Source: Sinomonas atrocyanea (lineage in GTDB: Bacteria; Actinomycetota; Actinomycetes; Actinomycetales; Micrococcaceae). From it: a DNA stretch of 64,000 bases. The stretch is from contig NZ_JAUSTE010000012.1 in NCBI RefSeq assembly GCF_030812675.1, positions 1-64,000 on the forward strand. The letters run 5' to 3'. Below, piece after piece: positions 53,645 to 63,144 of this stretch. Position 1 is the first letter of the stretch. The number at the start of each line of letters is the position of its first letter. Below the pieces are notes generated by a model. It searched no databases. It saw nothing but the letters and a program-made list of their open reading frames with translations, and was not told where the DNA came from. The position numbers and the translations under genes were made by a program.

Positions 53645-56605
53645 ATGTCCACCCCCGCCGAGAGCCTGTCACCGGCCGAACGCTACGCCGCGGACGCGAG
53701 GCGCAGGGCGTTGGCCAAGACTGAACTGGGAGCGTTCGCCGCCACGGTGGACTTCCCCCTCGATCCGTTCCAGGTCGAGGCGTGCCGGGCCCTCGAGGCG
53801 GGGCGCGGCGTCCTCGTCGCGGCACCCACCGGCGCCGGCAAGACCATCGTCGGCGAGTTCGCGATCCACCTGGCCCTCCAGCAGGGCCTGAAGGCGTTCT
53901 ACACGACGCCGATCAAGGCGCTGTCGAACCAGAAGTACGCCGAGCTGTGCGCGATCCACGGCGTGGAGCGGGTGGGGCTCCTCACCGGGGACACGACCAT
54001 CAACGGCGAGGCGCCCGTCGTGGTGATGACCACCGAGGTCCTGCGGAACATGCTGTACGCGGACTCCGACACCCTCGCCGGCCTCGGCTACGTGGTGATG
54101 GACGAGGTCCACTACCTCGCCGACCGCTTCCGCGGGGCCGTGTGGGAAGAGGTCATCATCCACCTCCCGCGCGACGTCCGGCTCGTCTCCCTCAGCGCCA
54201 CGGTCTCCAATGCCGAGGAGTTCGGCGCGTGGCTCGACACGGTCCGCGGCGAGACGGAGATCGTGGTCTCCGAGCACCGGCCGGTGCCCCTCTGGCAGCA
54301 CGTCCTCGTGGGGCGGCAGCTCGTGGACCTGTTCGCGACGAGGCAGTCCTTCGAGGTCCTCGCGGATGTCCACGACCGCGACGCCGGGGAGCGCGAGGCG
54401 GGGGAGCCGCCGTCGGCCCCGTCTGGCGCGGCGCCCCGTGCCGAGGCCAGCATCTCCGAGGTCACCGCGGTCAACCCGGAGCTCGTCGAGCTGGGCCGCC
54501 GCGAGTCGCAGCAGCTCTACCGCGGCCGGTTCGGGCACGGCGGCCGCGCGCGCCGGCGCGAGGAACGCCAGCGGGGCGAGAAGCAGTCCTCGCGCACCGG
54601 GCGGCCCGGCGACGCGCCGCCGCTCCCGGGGACACGGGCGAGCCGTCCCCAGATGGTCCAGGCGCTCGAGCGCCGCGGACTCCTGCCCGCCATCGACTTC
54701 ATCTTCTCCCGGGCCGGGTGCGACGCCGCCGTCCAGCAGTGCCTCGACGCGGGCCTGGACCTGACGACGCCCGCCGAGAAGGCCGAGATCACGGCCGCGG
54801 TCGAGGCCTCGGCCGCCGACATCCCGCCCGCCGACCTGCCCGTGCTGGGCTTCTGGGCCTGGCGCGAGGGGCTCCAGCGGGGCCTGGCCGCCCACCACGC
54901 AGGCCTCCTGCCCACCTTCAAGGAGACGGTCGAGAAGCTGTTCGCCGCCGGGCTCGTCAAGGTCGTGTTCGCGACGGAGACCCTCGCCCTCGGCATCAAC
55001 ATGCCCGCGAAGAGCGTGCTCATCGAGAAGCTCGAGAAGTTCAACGGCGAGGCCCACGTCGACATCACCGCGGGGGAGTACACCCAGTTGACCGGCCGCG
55101 CCGGCCGGCGCGGGATCGACGTCGAGGGGCACGCGGTGGTCCAGTGGCGCCCGGGGCTCGATCCCTCCGCCCTGGCGGGCCTCGCCTCCCGCCGCACGTA
55201 TCCGCTGAACTCGAGCTTCCGGCCCACCTACAACATGAGCATCAACCTCGTGGCGCAGTTCGGCAGGGAGCGGGCGCGCGAGATCCTGGAGAGCTCCTTC
55301 GCCCAGTTCCAGGCGGACCGCTCTGTGGTCGGGCTCGCCCGGCAGGTGCGCAGCCGCGAGGAGTCGCTCGCCGGCTACGAGAAGGCCATGACCTGCCACC
55401 TCGGGGACTTCACCGAGTACTCGAGGCTCCGGCACGAGCTCTCCGAAGCGGAGAAGGCCGCCTCCCGCCAGGCGGGCCGTGCCCGGCGCTCCATGACCGT
55501 CGACTCGCTCGCCCGCCTCGCTCCGGGGGACGTCGTGGAGATCGGGCAGGGGCGGCTCGCCGGCAGCGCGGTGGTGCTCACCTCGGACCCGAACGGCCGC
55601 GAGCCGAGGCCGCAGGTCCTCACCTTCGACCGGAACATCCGCCGGATCGGCCTGCACGACGTCGACGGCCCCCTCGAGCCGATCGCGCGGATCCGGATCC
55701 CGAAGCACTTCGACGCGAAGAGGCCCAAGGACCGCCGCGACCTCGCTGCGTCCCTGCGGCACGCCACCGAGCGGGCACGCCTCGAAGGCCCCGAGGCGGG
55801 CGCCCAGGGACGCCGGTCCCGGCGGGACTTCGCATTCGCGGGCGGCTACCAGGACACCGAGAAGCGCATCACCGATCTGCGCCGCCAGCTCCGCACGCAT
55901 CCATGCCACGGCTGCGCCGAACGCGAGGACCACGCGCGCTGGGCCGAGCGCTGGATCAAGCTGCGCCGCGAGACCGACCGCCTGGTCGAGCAGATCCAGG
56001 GGCGCACCAACACGATCGCGAAGACCTTCGACAGGGTGTGCGAGGTCCTCCAGTCCTACGGGGCCCTGGCCCAGGGCGCCTCCGGTCCAGAGGTCACGGC
56101 CTTCGGGCAGCAGCTGCGCCGCATCTACGGCGACAAGGACATGCTCACCGCCCTCGCACTGCGCGAGGACGCCTTCGAGGACGTGGACGCCGCCGAGCTC
56201 GCCGCGCTCGTGAGCGTGCTCGTGTACCAGGCGAAGCGCGAGGAGCGCGGCCTCACACCCAAGATGCCCAGCATCTCCCTCGACGTCGCCGTGGACGTCG
56301 TCCTGCGCGAGTGGTCCCAGCTCGAGGACGCGGAGGAGCAGCACCGGCTGCCGCACACGTCCGAGCCGGACTTCGGCCTCGTCTGGCCCATCTACAAATG
56401 GGCCCGCGGCCGCGAGCTGCAGAACGTCCTCTCGGGCACCGAGCTCGCGGCGGGCGACTTCGTGCGGTGGGTCCGGCAGGTCATCGACCTGCTCGACCAG
56501 CTCGCCGACGTGCCCGGGACGGACCGGCGGATCTCGCGGCTGTGCCACGAGGCGATCGGCCTGCTGCGCCGCGGCGTCGTCGCGTACTCGACGCTCTCCG
56601 ACTAG
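53645..56605 (+). CDS. DEAD/DEAH-box RNA helicase, Ski2-like (HelY type)
   Basis: The 986-aa protein is an SF2 helicase of the Ski2/Mtr4 group found throughout actinobacteria, presumably acting in RNA turnover. Motif I is APTGAGKT (about residue 60), motif II DEVH (about 152), motif III SATVSN, and motif VI QLTGRAGRRGID. A basic, Gln/Arg-rich insertion (about residues 295-330) separates the two RecA domains; a C-terminal DSHCT-like domain closes it (RISRLCHEAIGLLRRGVV). It is leaderless. Confidence 0.93.
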   Translation: MSTPAESLSPAERYAADARRRALAKTELGAFAATVDFPLDPFQVEACRALEAGRGVLVAAPTGAGKTIVGEFAIHLALQQGLKAFYTTPIKALSNQKYAELCAIHGVERVGLLTGDTTINGEAPVVVMTTEVLRNMLYADSDTLAGLGYVVMDEVHYLADRFRGAVWEEVIIHLPRDVRLVSLSATVSNAEEFGAWLDTVRGETEIVVSEHRPVPLWQHVLVGRQLVDLFATRQSFEVLADVHDRDAGEREAGEPPSAPSGAAPRAEASISEVTAVNPELVELGRRESQQLYRGRFGHGGRARRREERQRGEKQSSRTGRPGDAPPLPGTRASRPQMVQALERRGLLPAIDFIFSRAGCDAAVQQCLDAGLDLTTPAEKAEITAAVEASAADIPPADLPVLGFWAWREGLQRGLAAHHAGLLPTFKETVEKLFAAGLVKVVFATETLALGINMPAKSVLIEKLEKFNGEAHVDITAGEYTQLTGRAGRRGIDVEGHAVVQWRPGLDPSALAGLASRRTYPLNSSFRPTYNMSINLVAQFGRERAREILESSFAQFQADRSVVGLARQVRSREESLAGYEKAMTCHLGDFTEYSRLRHELSEAEKAASRQAGRARRSMTVDSLARLAPGDVVEIGQGRLAGSAVVLTSDPNGREPRPQVLTFDRNIRRIGLHDVDGPLEPIARIRIPKHFDAKRPKDRRDLAASLRHATERARLEGPEAGAQGRRSRRDFAFAGGYQDTEKRITDLRRQLRTHPCHGCAEREDHARWAERWIKLRRETDRLVEQIQGRTNTIAKTFDRVCEVLQSYGALAQGASGPEVTAFGQQLRRIYGDKDMLTALALREDAFEDVDAAELAALVSVLVYQAKREERGLTPKMPSISLDVAVDVVLREWSQLEDAEEQHRLPHTSEPDFGLVWPIYKWARGRELQNVLSGTELAAGDFVRWVRQVIDLLDQLADVPGTDRRISRLCHEAIGLLRRGVVAYSTLSD

Positions 56606-56653
56606 AACACCTCACCACCAAGGACACCGCGAACGATGCAAGGGGACCCTTCC

Positions 56654-58282
56654 ATGCCCGAGGAGCGCGCGCTCACCCTCTACCGCAACGGCTCGGTCTA
56701 CTCCGCCGCCGACCCGTTCGCCTCGGCGATGCTGGTGGAAGGCGGGACCGTCGCCTGGGTCGGATCAGAGCAGGCGGCCGCCTCCCTCGTCGACGACCGG
56801 ATGGCGGTGGTGGACCTCGACGGGGCGCTCGTGGCGCCGGGCTTCGTTGACTCGCACGTGCACGTGGCGGACACCGGCCTCGCTCTCTCGTCGCTGGACC
56901 TTTCCGCGGCCGCCTCGGCGGCGGACCTCCTCGACGCCGTGGCGCGGGCGGCAGAGGGCCTGCCCGCCGACGCCGTGCTGCGCGGCCACGGCTGGGACGA
57001 GTCGCGGTGGGCTGAACCCGCGCTGCCGGGCGCCGAGCAGCTCGCGCGGGCCGCCGGCGGACGCCGCACCGTCCTGACCCGGGTGGACGTCCACTCGGCG
57101 CTCGTCTCCCCGGAGCTCGCCGGCGGCGGCTCCGCCGGGGAGACCGCCCTCGTGGCCGGCGACGCGCTGCACGCCGCCAGGGCCGGAACGCGGCCGGCCG
57201 CCCCGGAGGAGCTGGGGCGCCTGCACGGGCTGGCCCTGCGCCACGCCGCCTCCCGCGGCTACGTCGCCCTCGTCGAGCAGGCGGCGCCCCAGTTGGGCGG
57301 CGTCGAGGACCTGAGGCTCCTGCTCGGCCGCGGGACCGCCTCGGAGCCGGAGGTGATCGCCTACTGGGGCCAGGCGGTCTCCTCGGCAGACGAGGCCCGG
57401 GCGGTCCTCGGGGGCCTCGGGGTCCCCGTGCACGGCCTCGCCGGCGACCTGAACATCGACGGCTCGATCGGCAGCCGGACCGCGCTGCTGGGAGCCGACT
57501 ACGACGACGCGCCGGGCCACCGCGGCACGGCCTTCCTGACAGCCGAGCAGATCGGGGCCCACCTTGCGGCCGTGTCGGAGATCGGGGTCCAGGGAGGCTT
57601 CCACGTGATCGGCGACGCCGGCCTGCAGCTCGCGCTCGACGGCTTCCGGCTCGCCGCGGAGCGGGTGGGGCAGCATGCTGTGCGCGCCGCCGGACACCGG
57701 CTCGAGCACGTCGAGATGGCCGGCGACGCCGAGGCCGCCGCCCTCGCCGAGTATGCCGTCACGGTGAGCGCCCAGCCCCTCTTCGATGCGGCCTGGGGCC
57801 ACCCAGGCGGCCTGTACGAGCAGCGCCTCGGCCGCCGCCGCGAGGGGATGAACCCGTTCATCCGCTTCTACTCGGCCGGCGTCCCCCTGGCCTTCGGCTC
57901 CGACTCGCCGGTCTGCGCGCTCTCGCCGTGGGAGAGCGTACGGGCGTGCCTGACACACTCGGACCCGTCCCAGCGGATTTCGGCCCGCGCAGCGTTCCTC
58001 GGACACACGCGCTCCGGATGGCGTGCCGTCAGGCACCCCAACCCGCTGATGGGACAGCTCGTCCCCGGCGCCCCCGCGAGCTTCGCAGTCTGGCGTGCCG
58101 ACGAGCTGATGGTGCAGGTCGCGGACGAGCGGGTGCAGGCCTGGAGCACCGACCCGAGGGCCCGCACCCCGCTGCTCCCGGCGTTGGACACCGAGCAGCT
58201 GCCCGAATGCCTCCTCACGGTGCACGAGGGGCGCCAGCTGTTCAGCAGCGGAGCCGTCTCGCCCGGACATCCGGCAGCCTGA
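56654..58282 (+). CDS. Amidohydrolase family 3 protein (YtcJ-like)
   Basis: The 542-aa metal-dependent hydrolase has the amidohydrolase start GALVAPGFVDSHVHVADTG (metal-binding HxH), mid-chain GLAGDLNIDGSIGSRTA, HVIGDAGL and the late metal ligand region AFGSDSPV. The substrate is unknown; family members hydrolyse amides, formamides or cyclic urea-like compounds. The ATG at 56654 is preferred over that at 56636 because AAGGGGA lies correctly before it. Confidence 0.87.
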   Translation: MPEERALTLYRNGSVYSAADPFASAMLVEGGTVAWVGSEQAAASLVDDRMAVVDLDGALVAPGFVDSHVHVADTGLALSSLDLSAAASAADLLDAVARAAEGLPADAVLRGHGWDESRWAEPALPGAEQLARAAGGRRTVLTRVDVHSALVSPELAGGGSAGETALVAGDALHAARAGTRPAAPEELGRLHGLALRHAASRGYVALVEQAAPQLGGVEDLRLLLGRGTASEPEVIAYWGQAVSSADEARAVLGGLGVPVHGLAGDLNIDGSIGSRTALLGADYDDAPGHRGTAFLTAEQIGAHLAAVSEIGVQGGFHVIGDAGLQLALDGFRLAAERVGQHAVRAAGHRLEHVEMAGDAEAAALAEYAVTVSAQPLFDAAWGHPGGLYEQRLGRRREGMNPFIRFYSAGVPLAFGSDSPVCALSPWESVRACLTHSDPSQRISARAAFLGHTRSGWRAVRHPNPLMGQLVPGAPASFAVWRADELMVQVADERVQAWSTDPRARTPLLPALDTEQLPECLLTVHEGRQLFSSGAVSPGHPAA

Positions 58283-58359
58283 CCGTCGCACGTCCCGGCA
58301 GCGTCCGGGAGGCGGCCCCTCATCAGCGACAACACGAGAAACCGCAGATGAATAGACGG

Positions 58360-58387
58360 TTGACACCTGAGTATGACCCCGTAGGAT
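58360..58387 (+). promoter_or_regulatory. Consensus-like promoter in the gap after the amidohydrolase gene
   Basis: TTGACA (58360-58365), a 16-bp spacer and TAGGAT (58382-58387) make the closest match to consensus seen in the window, yet the nearest start codon on this strand is 250 bases away. Confidence 0.6.
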
Positions 58388-58392
58388 CGAGG

Positions 58393-58543
58393 ACAACGGG
58401 TGTGAACTGCCCGGTAGGGCCCGGTTCACCGAGCATTCGGGGGATTAGGCGTCACGACAGGCCCGTGCGTCCGTAGAAAACAGTCCGGGGGACCGACCAG
58501 CTGCCGGCCCCGCGCGACTGGCCCGAAGACGCACGGGCTTGTC
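58393..58543 (+). ncRNA. Candidate structured RNA (small RNA or long leader)
   Basis: Starting just after the promoter at 58360-58387, the 150-base stretch contains a long-range stem: GACAGGCCCGTGCGTC (58456-58471) pairs with GACGCACGGGCTTGTC (58528-58543) at 16 positions with one G-U. Between the arms smaller GC stems are possible. No open reading frame with a ribosome site fills it. It could be a free small RNA or a leader of the mannosyltransferase gene. No known RNA family was recognised. Confidence 0.45.
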
Positions 58544-58581
58544 TGTTCCCCGGAATCCCCGAGTGGCCCGGATCGGCTGGC

Positions 58582-58587
58582 TATAAT
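58582..58587 (+). promoter_or_regulatory. TATAAT -10 box of the mannosyltransferase gene
   Basis: A perfect TATAAT lies 53 bases before the GTG. The leader holds a small hairpin (GCGCC-TTCGA-GGCGC) and CGAAAGG. Confidence 0.65.
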
Positions 58588-58640
58588 GGGCTCTTGCGCC
58601 TTCGAGGCGCTCGACGACCCCGCCCCGAAAGGCCCACTTC

Positions 58641-59378
58641 GTGCGCATCCTGACGATCATTCCGACGTACAACGAGCTCGATTCGCTGCCCAGAACCCTG
58701 GGCCGGCTGCGGGCGGCCGTTCCGGCGTCGGACGTCCTCGTCGCGGACGACAACAGCCCCGACGGCACCGGCGCCCTCGCCGACCGGATCGCGGCCGAGG
58801 ATCCCCAGGTGCACGTCATGCACCGCCGCGGCAAGGAGGGCCTCGGCGCGGCCTACATCGCCGGGTTCCGCTGGGCCCTCGAGCGCGACTACGACGTCAT
58901 CGTGGAGATGGACGCGGACGGCTCGCACCAGCCGGAGCAGCTCCCGGCGCTCCTGTCCGCCGTCGAGGACGGCGCCGACCTCGTCATCGGCTCGCGGTGG
59001 GTGCGCGGCGGGTCCGTGGTGAACTGGCCCTTCTACCGCCAGCTCATCTCCCGCACCGGCAGCACCTACGCCCGCCTCATGCTCGGCCTCGGGCTGCGCG
59101 ACATCACGGCGGGGTACCGCGCCTTCCGGCGCACCACACTCGAGAAGCTGGACTTCGACTCGATCGAGTCGAAGGGCTACGGATTCCAGGTCGACCTCGC
59201 CTGGCGCGTGGCCAGGATGGGCCTCTCTGTGGTCGAGGTGCCCGTGACCTTCGTGGAGCGTGAGCTCGGCAGCTCTAAGATGAGCGGCAACATCGTCGTC
59301 GAGGCCATGATCAACGTGACCCGCTGGGGCCTGAGGGAGCGGTGGTCCCAGCTCACCCGCCGCAGCCGGCAGGGCTAG
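58641..59378 (+). CDS. Polyprenol-phosphate mannosyltransferase (DPM1-like GT2)
   Basis: It makes polyprenyl-phosphate-mannose from GDP-mannose, the donor for envelope mannosylation (lipoglycans, proteins). The 245-aa GT2 domain has [18 protein letters not shown], the nucleotide-binding [11 protein letters not shown], the metal-binding [14 protein letters not shown] and the late [13 protein letters not shown] segment. It lacks the C-terminal membrane domain of longer homologues. The start GTG is preceded by GAAAGG. It is closed by a strong terminator. Confidence 0.93.
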   Translation: MRILTIIPTYNELDSLPRTLGRLRAAVPASDVLVADDNSPDGTGALADRIAAEDPQVHVMHRRGKEGLGAAYIAGFRWALERDYDVIVEMDADGSHQPEQLPALLSAVEDGADLVIGSRWVRGGSVVNWPFYRQLISRTGSTYARLMLGLGLRDITAGYRAFRRTTLEKLDFDSIESKGYGFQVDLAWRVARMGLSVVEVPVTFVERELGSSKMSGNIVVEAMINVTRWGLRERWSQLTRRSRQG

Positions 59379-59399
59379 GCACTTCGCGGCAGCACGCAG

Positions 59400-59448
59400 A
59401 CACAGGAGGAGGGCGAGAACCTGAACGGTTCCCGCCCTCCTCCTGTGT
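59400..59448. terminator. Bidirectional terminator
   Basis: 22-bp arms (59400-59421, 59427-59448) with one mismatch and a 5-base loop lie between the convergent mannosyltransferase and rbpA genes. Confidence 0.88.
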
Positions 59449-59493
59449 GGCGTGTGCGCGGCCCTCGCCGCGCCCGCGGTGACGGCGCGGGCC

Positions 59494-59829
59494 TCAGGCC
59501 CCGCGCTTGCTCCGCAGGAGCTCGAGGCGGTCCGCCAGGATCTGCTCGAGCTCGGGGATCGAACGGCGCTCGAGGAGCATGTCCCAGTGCGTGCGGACAG
59601 CCTTCTCGTTCGTGTCAGTGGGACGCTCTCCGTCGACCAGGAACGCCTCCTTGCCGGTCTTGGAGGTCCAGACCGGGGGGATCTCCGCCTCGGACGAGAA
59701 CGTGACGAACACCTGCTCGCCGTCCTCGCAGCGGTACTCGACGCGCTGGCGCGGCGCCGGCTCGACGCCCGCCTCCGTCTCCATAGACTGTGCACCCAGG
59801 CGCATGCCGCGCAGGCTGCGGTCGCTCAT
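59494..59829 (-). CDS. rbpA: RNA polymerase-binding protein RbpA
   Basis: This actinobacterial transcription factor binds the principal sigma factor and stabilises the open complex. The 111-aa protein has the N-terminal tail SLRGMRLGAQSMETEAG, the core VEYRCEDGEQVFVTFSSEAEIPPVW and the C-terminal sigma-interaction helices (TPTDTNEKAVRTHWDMLLERRSIPELEQIL-type segment). Only one cysteine remains in the core, so no zinc is expected, as in mycobacterial RbpA. The ATG at 59829 has GGGAG upstream; the longer open frame is not coding. Confidence 0.95.
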   Translation of the reverse strand: MSDRSLRGMRLGAQSMETEAGVEPAPRQRVEYRCEDGEQVFVTFSSEAEIPPVWTSKTGKEAFLVDGERPTDTNEKAVRTHWDMLLERRSIPELEQILADRLELLRSKRGA

Positions 59830-59942
59830 CTCTTCTCCCTCGCGTTCTGCCGGACCTGGAGGGGCCCGACCCCTATGCCAACGCGTGCCGGGGCAGCGGT
59901 GTTCCCACCCACCGGTCTGCACGCTCTCTTGACCGACCTCCC

Positions 59943-59948
59943 ATTATA
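59943..59948 (-). promoter_or_regulatory. TATAAT -10 box of rbpA
   Basis: Read on the minus strand, CCTATAATGGG gives a perfect -10. It leaves a leader of about 105 bases to the rbpA start, longer than for most genes here. Confidence 0.6.
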
Positions 59949-59977
59949 GGCGAGTCCCGGACGCGGCGGCCGCCACG

Positions 59978-61132
59978 CTAGTGCTGGGACCCGTCCTCGC
60001 CGGGGACCGGCCCGGGCTCCACGGGGCCGACCGGGTCGCCCTCGAGCGCCCCGAGCCCCCGGTGGACACCGTGGCGGAGGATCCCCTCGGCCTCGGCGTC
60101 CAGCTCCGAAGGCTTGGCGGCCTCCTCCTCGAAGGCCCGGGCATCTTCCTCGAGCCGGTCGACGGACTCCTCGGGCGAGGCGCCGACGGACTCCTCGGGC
60201 GTGGCGCCGACGGCCGCCGCGGGCCGCGCCGGCTCGGAGCCCCCTGCCTGGGACACGTTTCCGAGCACCCCTCCGATGCCCTTGAGGGCCTCGCCGATCT
60301 CGCTGGGGATGATCCACAGCTTGTTCGACCCGCCCTCGGCGATCTTCGGCAGGGTCTGGAGGTACTGGTAGGCGAGGAGCTTCTGGTCCGGGTTGCCCTG
60401 GTGGATCGCGTCGAAGACCTTCTGGATCGCCTGGGCCTCGCCGTCGGCCTTGAGCACTGCGGCCTTGGCCTGGCCCTCGGCCTTGAGGATCTGGGACTGC
60501 CGCTCGCCCTCGGCGGTGAGGATGGCCGACTGCTTGGTGCCCTCCGCGGTGAGGATGGCTGCGCGACGGTCGCGCTCGGCGCGCATCTGCTTCTCCATCG
60601 AGTCCTGGATCGAGTGCGGCGGCTCGATGGCCTTGAGCTCCACGCGGGAGACCCGCAGCCCCCAGCGGCCGGTGGCCTCGTCGAGCACACCGCGCAGCTG
60701 GCCGTTGATCTGGTCGCGGGAGGTGAGCGCCTCCTCGAGGTTGAGGCCGCCGACGACGTTGCGGAGCGTCGTGATGGTGAGCTGCTCGACCGCCTGGATG
60801 TAGTTCGCGATCTCGTACGTCGCCGCGCGCGGGTCCGTCACCTGGAAGTAGACCACGGTGTCGATCGAGACGACGAGGTTGTCCGAGGTGATGACCGGCT
60901 GCGGGGGGAAGGACACGACCTGCTCGCGGAGGTCGAGCAGCGGCAGCAGCCTGTCGACGAACGGGATGAGGAGGGTCAGGCCCGGATTGAGCGTGCGCTG
61001 GTACTTCCCGAGCCGCTCGACGACGCCGGCCCGTGCCTGCGGGATGATCCGCACAGAGCGGCCGAGCACCGTGCCCACGAACAGGATGACGACGATGACG
61101 ACCACGAGCAGAAGGATGCTTCCGGCGTCCAT
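59978..61132 (-). CDS. SPFH/stomatin-like band 7 membrane protein
   Basis: This membrane-anchored scaffold protein belongs to the stomatin/paraslipin group, likely organising membrane domains. The 384-aa protein has an N-terminal helix (residues 5-25), the band 7 domain (VRIIPQARAGVVERLGKY ... VVSIDTVVYFQVTDP) and a helical coiled-coil region with three repeated units (ILTAEGTKQSA / ILTAEGERQSQ / ILKAEGQAKAA, about residues 193-230). A Pro/Glu-rich tail follows. It is downstream of the NfeD gene, its usual partner, with a 30-base gap; GGGGG precedes the ATG. Confidence 0.93.
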   Translation of the reverse strand: MDAGSILLLVVVIVVILFVGTVLGRSVRIIPQARAGVVERLGKYQRTLNPGLTLLIPFVDRLLPLLDLREQVVSFPPQPVITSDNLVVSIDTVVYFQVTDPRAATYEIANYIQAVEQLTITTLRNVVGGLNLEEALTSRDQINGQLRGVLDEATGRWGLRVSRVELKAIEPPHSIQDSMEKQMRAERDRRAAILTAEGTKQSAILTAEGERQSQILKAEGQAKAAVLKADGEAQAIQKVFDAIHQGNPDQKLLAYQYLQTLPKIAEGGSNKLWIIPSEIGEALKGIGGVLGNVSQAGGSEPARPAAAVGATPEESVGASPEESVDRLEEDARAFEEEAAKPSELDAEAEGILRHGVHRGLGALEGDPVGPVEPGPVPGEDGSQH

Positions 61133-61162
61133 GGTGTTCCCCCTTGACTGGTAGTGGTGTGC

Positions 61163-61627
61163 CTAGCTTCGGCAGGGCGACGTGGTGCCGCTGGGGGCCA
61201 CGACGGCGGTGGCGCCGTCGATCGCGACGACCTTGACGACGTCGCCCGGGAGGAACTCGCCGCGCTCGGCGCGGGCCGTCCAGACGTCGCCGCCGATCTT
61301 GACCAGCCCGCGGGCGGAGTCGACGGGCTCGACCACGGTGGCCGGAGCGCCGACGAGGCGGTCGACGTTGGTGCGGACATCCTCGATGGAGGGGCGCATG
61401 TGCTTGACGGCGACGGGACGGACGAACGCGATCATGGCCACGGACACGGCCGCGAAGACCAGTCCCTGGAGCCAGGCGGGGCCGCCGAGGAGCGCTGTGA
61501 CCAGGGCGGCGAGCGCGCCGCCGGAGAGCATGACGAACACGAGGCTCAGACTGAGCATCTCGATGCCCCCCAGCACGAGCGCGAGCACGAGCCACACCAT
61601 CCAGGCGTTGTGTTCGAACCAGTCCAT
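61163..61627 (-). CDS. NfeD-like membrane protein
   Basis: The 154-aa protein is a short NfeD (NfeD1b class without protease domain): two to three membrane helices (residues about 10-70) and a C-terminal OB-fold (about 85-150, LVGAPATVVEPVDSARGLVKIGGDVWTARAE). It forms an operon with the SPFH gene, as is common for this pair. GAGGAGGGG precedes the ATG. A TAGTGT -10 word lies at 61665-61660 on the minus strand. Confidence 0.92.
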   Translation of the reverse strand: MDWFEHNAWMVWLVLALVLGGIEMLSLSLVFVMLSGGALAALVTALLGGPAWLQGLVFAAVSVAMIAFVRPVAVKHMRPSIEDVRTNVDRLVGAPATVVEPVDSARGLVKIGGDVWTARAERGEFLPGDVVKVVAIDGATAVVAPSGTTSPCRS

Positions 61628-61696
61628 CCGCCCCTCCTCGCGCACGCCCCTGTGCTCCCACACTAGCCCAGCCCACCCGGCCCGGGGCCGTCCGGC

Positions 61697-61716
61697 CGGT
61701 TGCGGTTCGGCAACCG
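61697..61716 (-). terminator. Small hairpin after the MocR gene
   Basis: CGGTTGC (61697-61703) and GCAACCG (61710-61716) form a perfect 7-bp stem with a 6-base loop, 25 bases past the MocR stop. No T-run follows. Confidence 0.5.
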
Positions 61717-61740
61717 CGCGCCAGGCCGGCGGCAGGATGG

Positions 61741-63138
61741 TCAGACCGCCACGAGGGACGGCCTCGCCGGGCCCACGGAGGCGTCCGAGGCAGCGGCCCT
61801 GATCGCAGCGACGGCCTGCCGCAGCTCCTCGGGTGACGCCGTGAAGGGCAGGCGCAGGCGCTGCTCGAAGGCGCCGTCCATCCCGAACCGGGGTCCGGCG
61901 GTCAGGGCCACGCCCCGGGCGCGGGCCGCGACGACGAGCCGCGACGAGGACAGCGGGGTGCAGTCCGCCCACACGGACATGCCGCCCTCGGGCGCGGTCC
62001 ATGTCCAGCCGGGGAAGTGTTCGGCGAGCGCCCCGGCCAGGGCGGCCAGGCCCTCGCCGAGCCGCTGGCGCCGCTCGGCCACGAGGACGTCCTGGTGCTC
62101 GAGCAGCTCGGCCGCGACAAGCTGCTCGAGCACCGGCGTGCCGAGGTCCAGGCTGGTCCTGGCCTGGGCAAGCCGGGCCACCATGGCCCGCGGGGCCCGG
62201 ATCCAGCCCACCCGCAGGCCGCCCCAGGCGAGCTTGGCGAGTCCACCGAGCGTGACCGAGGCCGGGGCGAAGGCGGCGAGCGGCGGCAGTGGCCCGCGGC
62301 TGATGTCCAGCAGGGCCGTCGTCTCGTCGGCGACGAGGACCGTGCGGTGCCGCTCGGCCAGCCGGGCGAGCTGCTCGCGCCCGGTCGGGCTGAGGCTCGC
62401 GCCGGTGGGGTTGTGGAAGTCGGGCATGGTGTATGCGAGCGCCGGCGAGGCTGCCCGGAAGGCGGCGGCCGCTGCCTCGAGGTCCCACCCGCCGGGCGTG
62501 ACGGGCAGCGCCACGAGCCGCGCCCGCGCGGCCTGGAGCGTGTCCATCGCGTGCGGGTAGGTGGGTTGCTCGACCGCTGCGCGGTCGCCGGGGGAGAGGA
62601 GGGTGCGGGCCACGAGGGAGATGGCGTGCTGGACCCCGGTGGTGACCATCACCTGGTCCGGGTCGGTGGGGACGCCTCGTGCGGCATAGTGCTCGGCGAT
62701 CGCGATGCGCAGCCGCGGCAGCCCGATGACCTCGTAGCCGGAGCGGGCCAGCTCCGGGCCGAGCGCGTCCGCGGCGCGGCGGACGCAGTCCCCCACCGGG
62801 CTCGCTGCGGGCATCGTTGCCTTGGTCAGGTCCAGCACGCCGGCCTCGTCCGGTGCGGCGCCCGCGGGACGATCGGGGAGGACGACGTAGCTTCCGGAGC
62901 CGCGGACGCTGCGCAGGCAGCCGAGCTCGCGCAGCAGGCCGTAGGCGCCGGCCACCGTGGTGCGGGACATCCCGAGCGCCGCCGCGAGCTCCCGTTCGGC
63001 CGGCAGCCGGACGCCGTCGGGGAGCCGGCCGTCGACGGCGAGGAGCCGGAGCCTCTCAGCGAGCTCTGAATAGAGGGGCCCGTGGCCCGGCAGGGCTCCC
63101 AGCATCCGCCCGAGCCTCTGGGGTGTGACCGTGACCAT
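61741..63138 (-). CDS. MocR-type (GntR-aminotransferase) transcriptional regulator
   Basis: This is a PLP-dependent regulator with a GntR winged helix (residues about 10-80, LPAERELAAALGMSRTTVAGAYGLLRELG) joined to an aminotransferase class I domain (about 105-450). The PLP lysine is K302 in GGLAKLAWGG, with MPDFHNPTGASLS as the cofactor-side motif. It is divergent from a YczE-like membrane gene, the arrangement known for YczR/YczE in Bacillales. TAGCGT lies 6 bases before the ATG on the minus strand (leaderless). Confidence 0.92.
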   Translation of the reverse strand: MVTVTPQRLGRMLGALPGHGPLYSELAERLRLLAVDGRLPDGVRLPAERELAAALGMSRTTVAGAYGLLRELGCLRSVRGSGSYVVLPDRPAGAAPDEAGVLDLTKATMPAASPVGDCVRRAADALGPELARSGYEVIGLPRLRIAIAEHYAARGVPTDPDQVMVTTGVQHAISLVARTLLSPGDRAAVEQPTYPHAMDTLQAARARLVALPVTPGGWDLEAAAAAFRAASPALAYTMPDFHNPTGASLSPTGREQLARLAERHRTVLVADETTALLDISRGPLPPLAAFAPASVTLGGLAKLAWGGLRVGWIRAPRAMVARLAQARTSLDLGTPVLEQLVAAELLEHQDVLVAERRQRLGEGLAALAGALAEHFPGWTWTAPEGGMSVWADCTPLSSSRLVVAARARGVALTAGPRFGMDGAFEQRLRLPFTASPEELRQAVAAIRAAASDASVGPARPSLVAV

Positions 63139-63144
63139 AAGGCC

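Noticed and set aside
58393-58543. Assignment of the candidate RNA to ydaO, 6S, 6C or RNase P families
   Set aside because: The conserved sequence elements of those RNAs could not be found by eye; it is kept only as a structured candidate.
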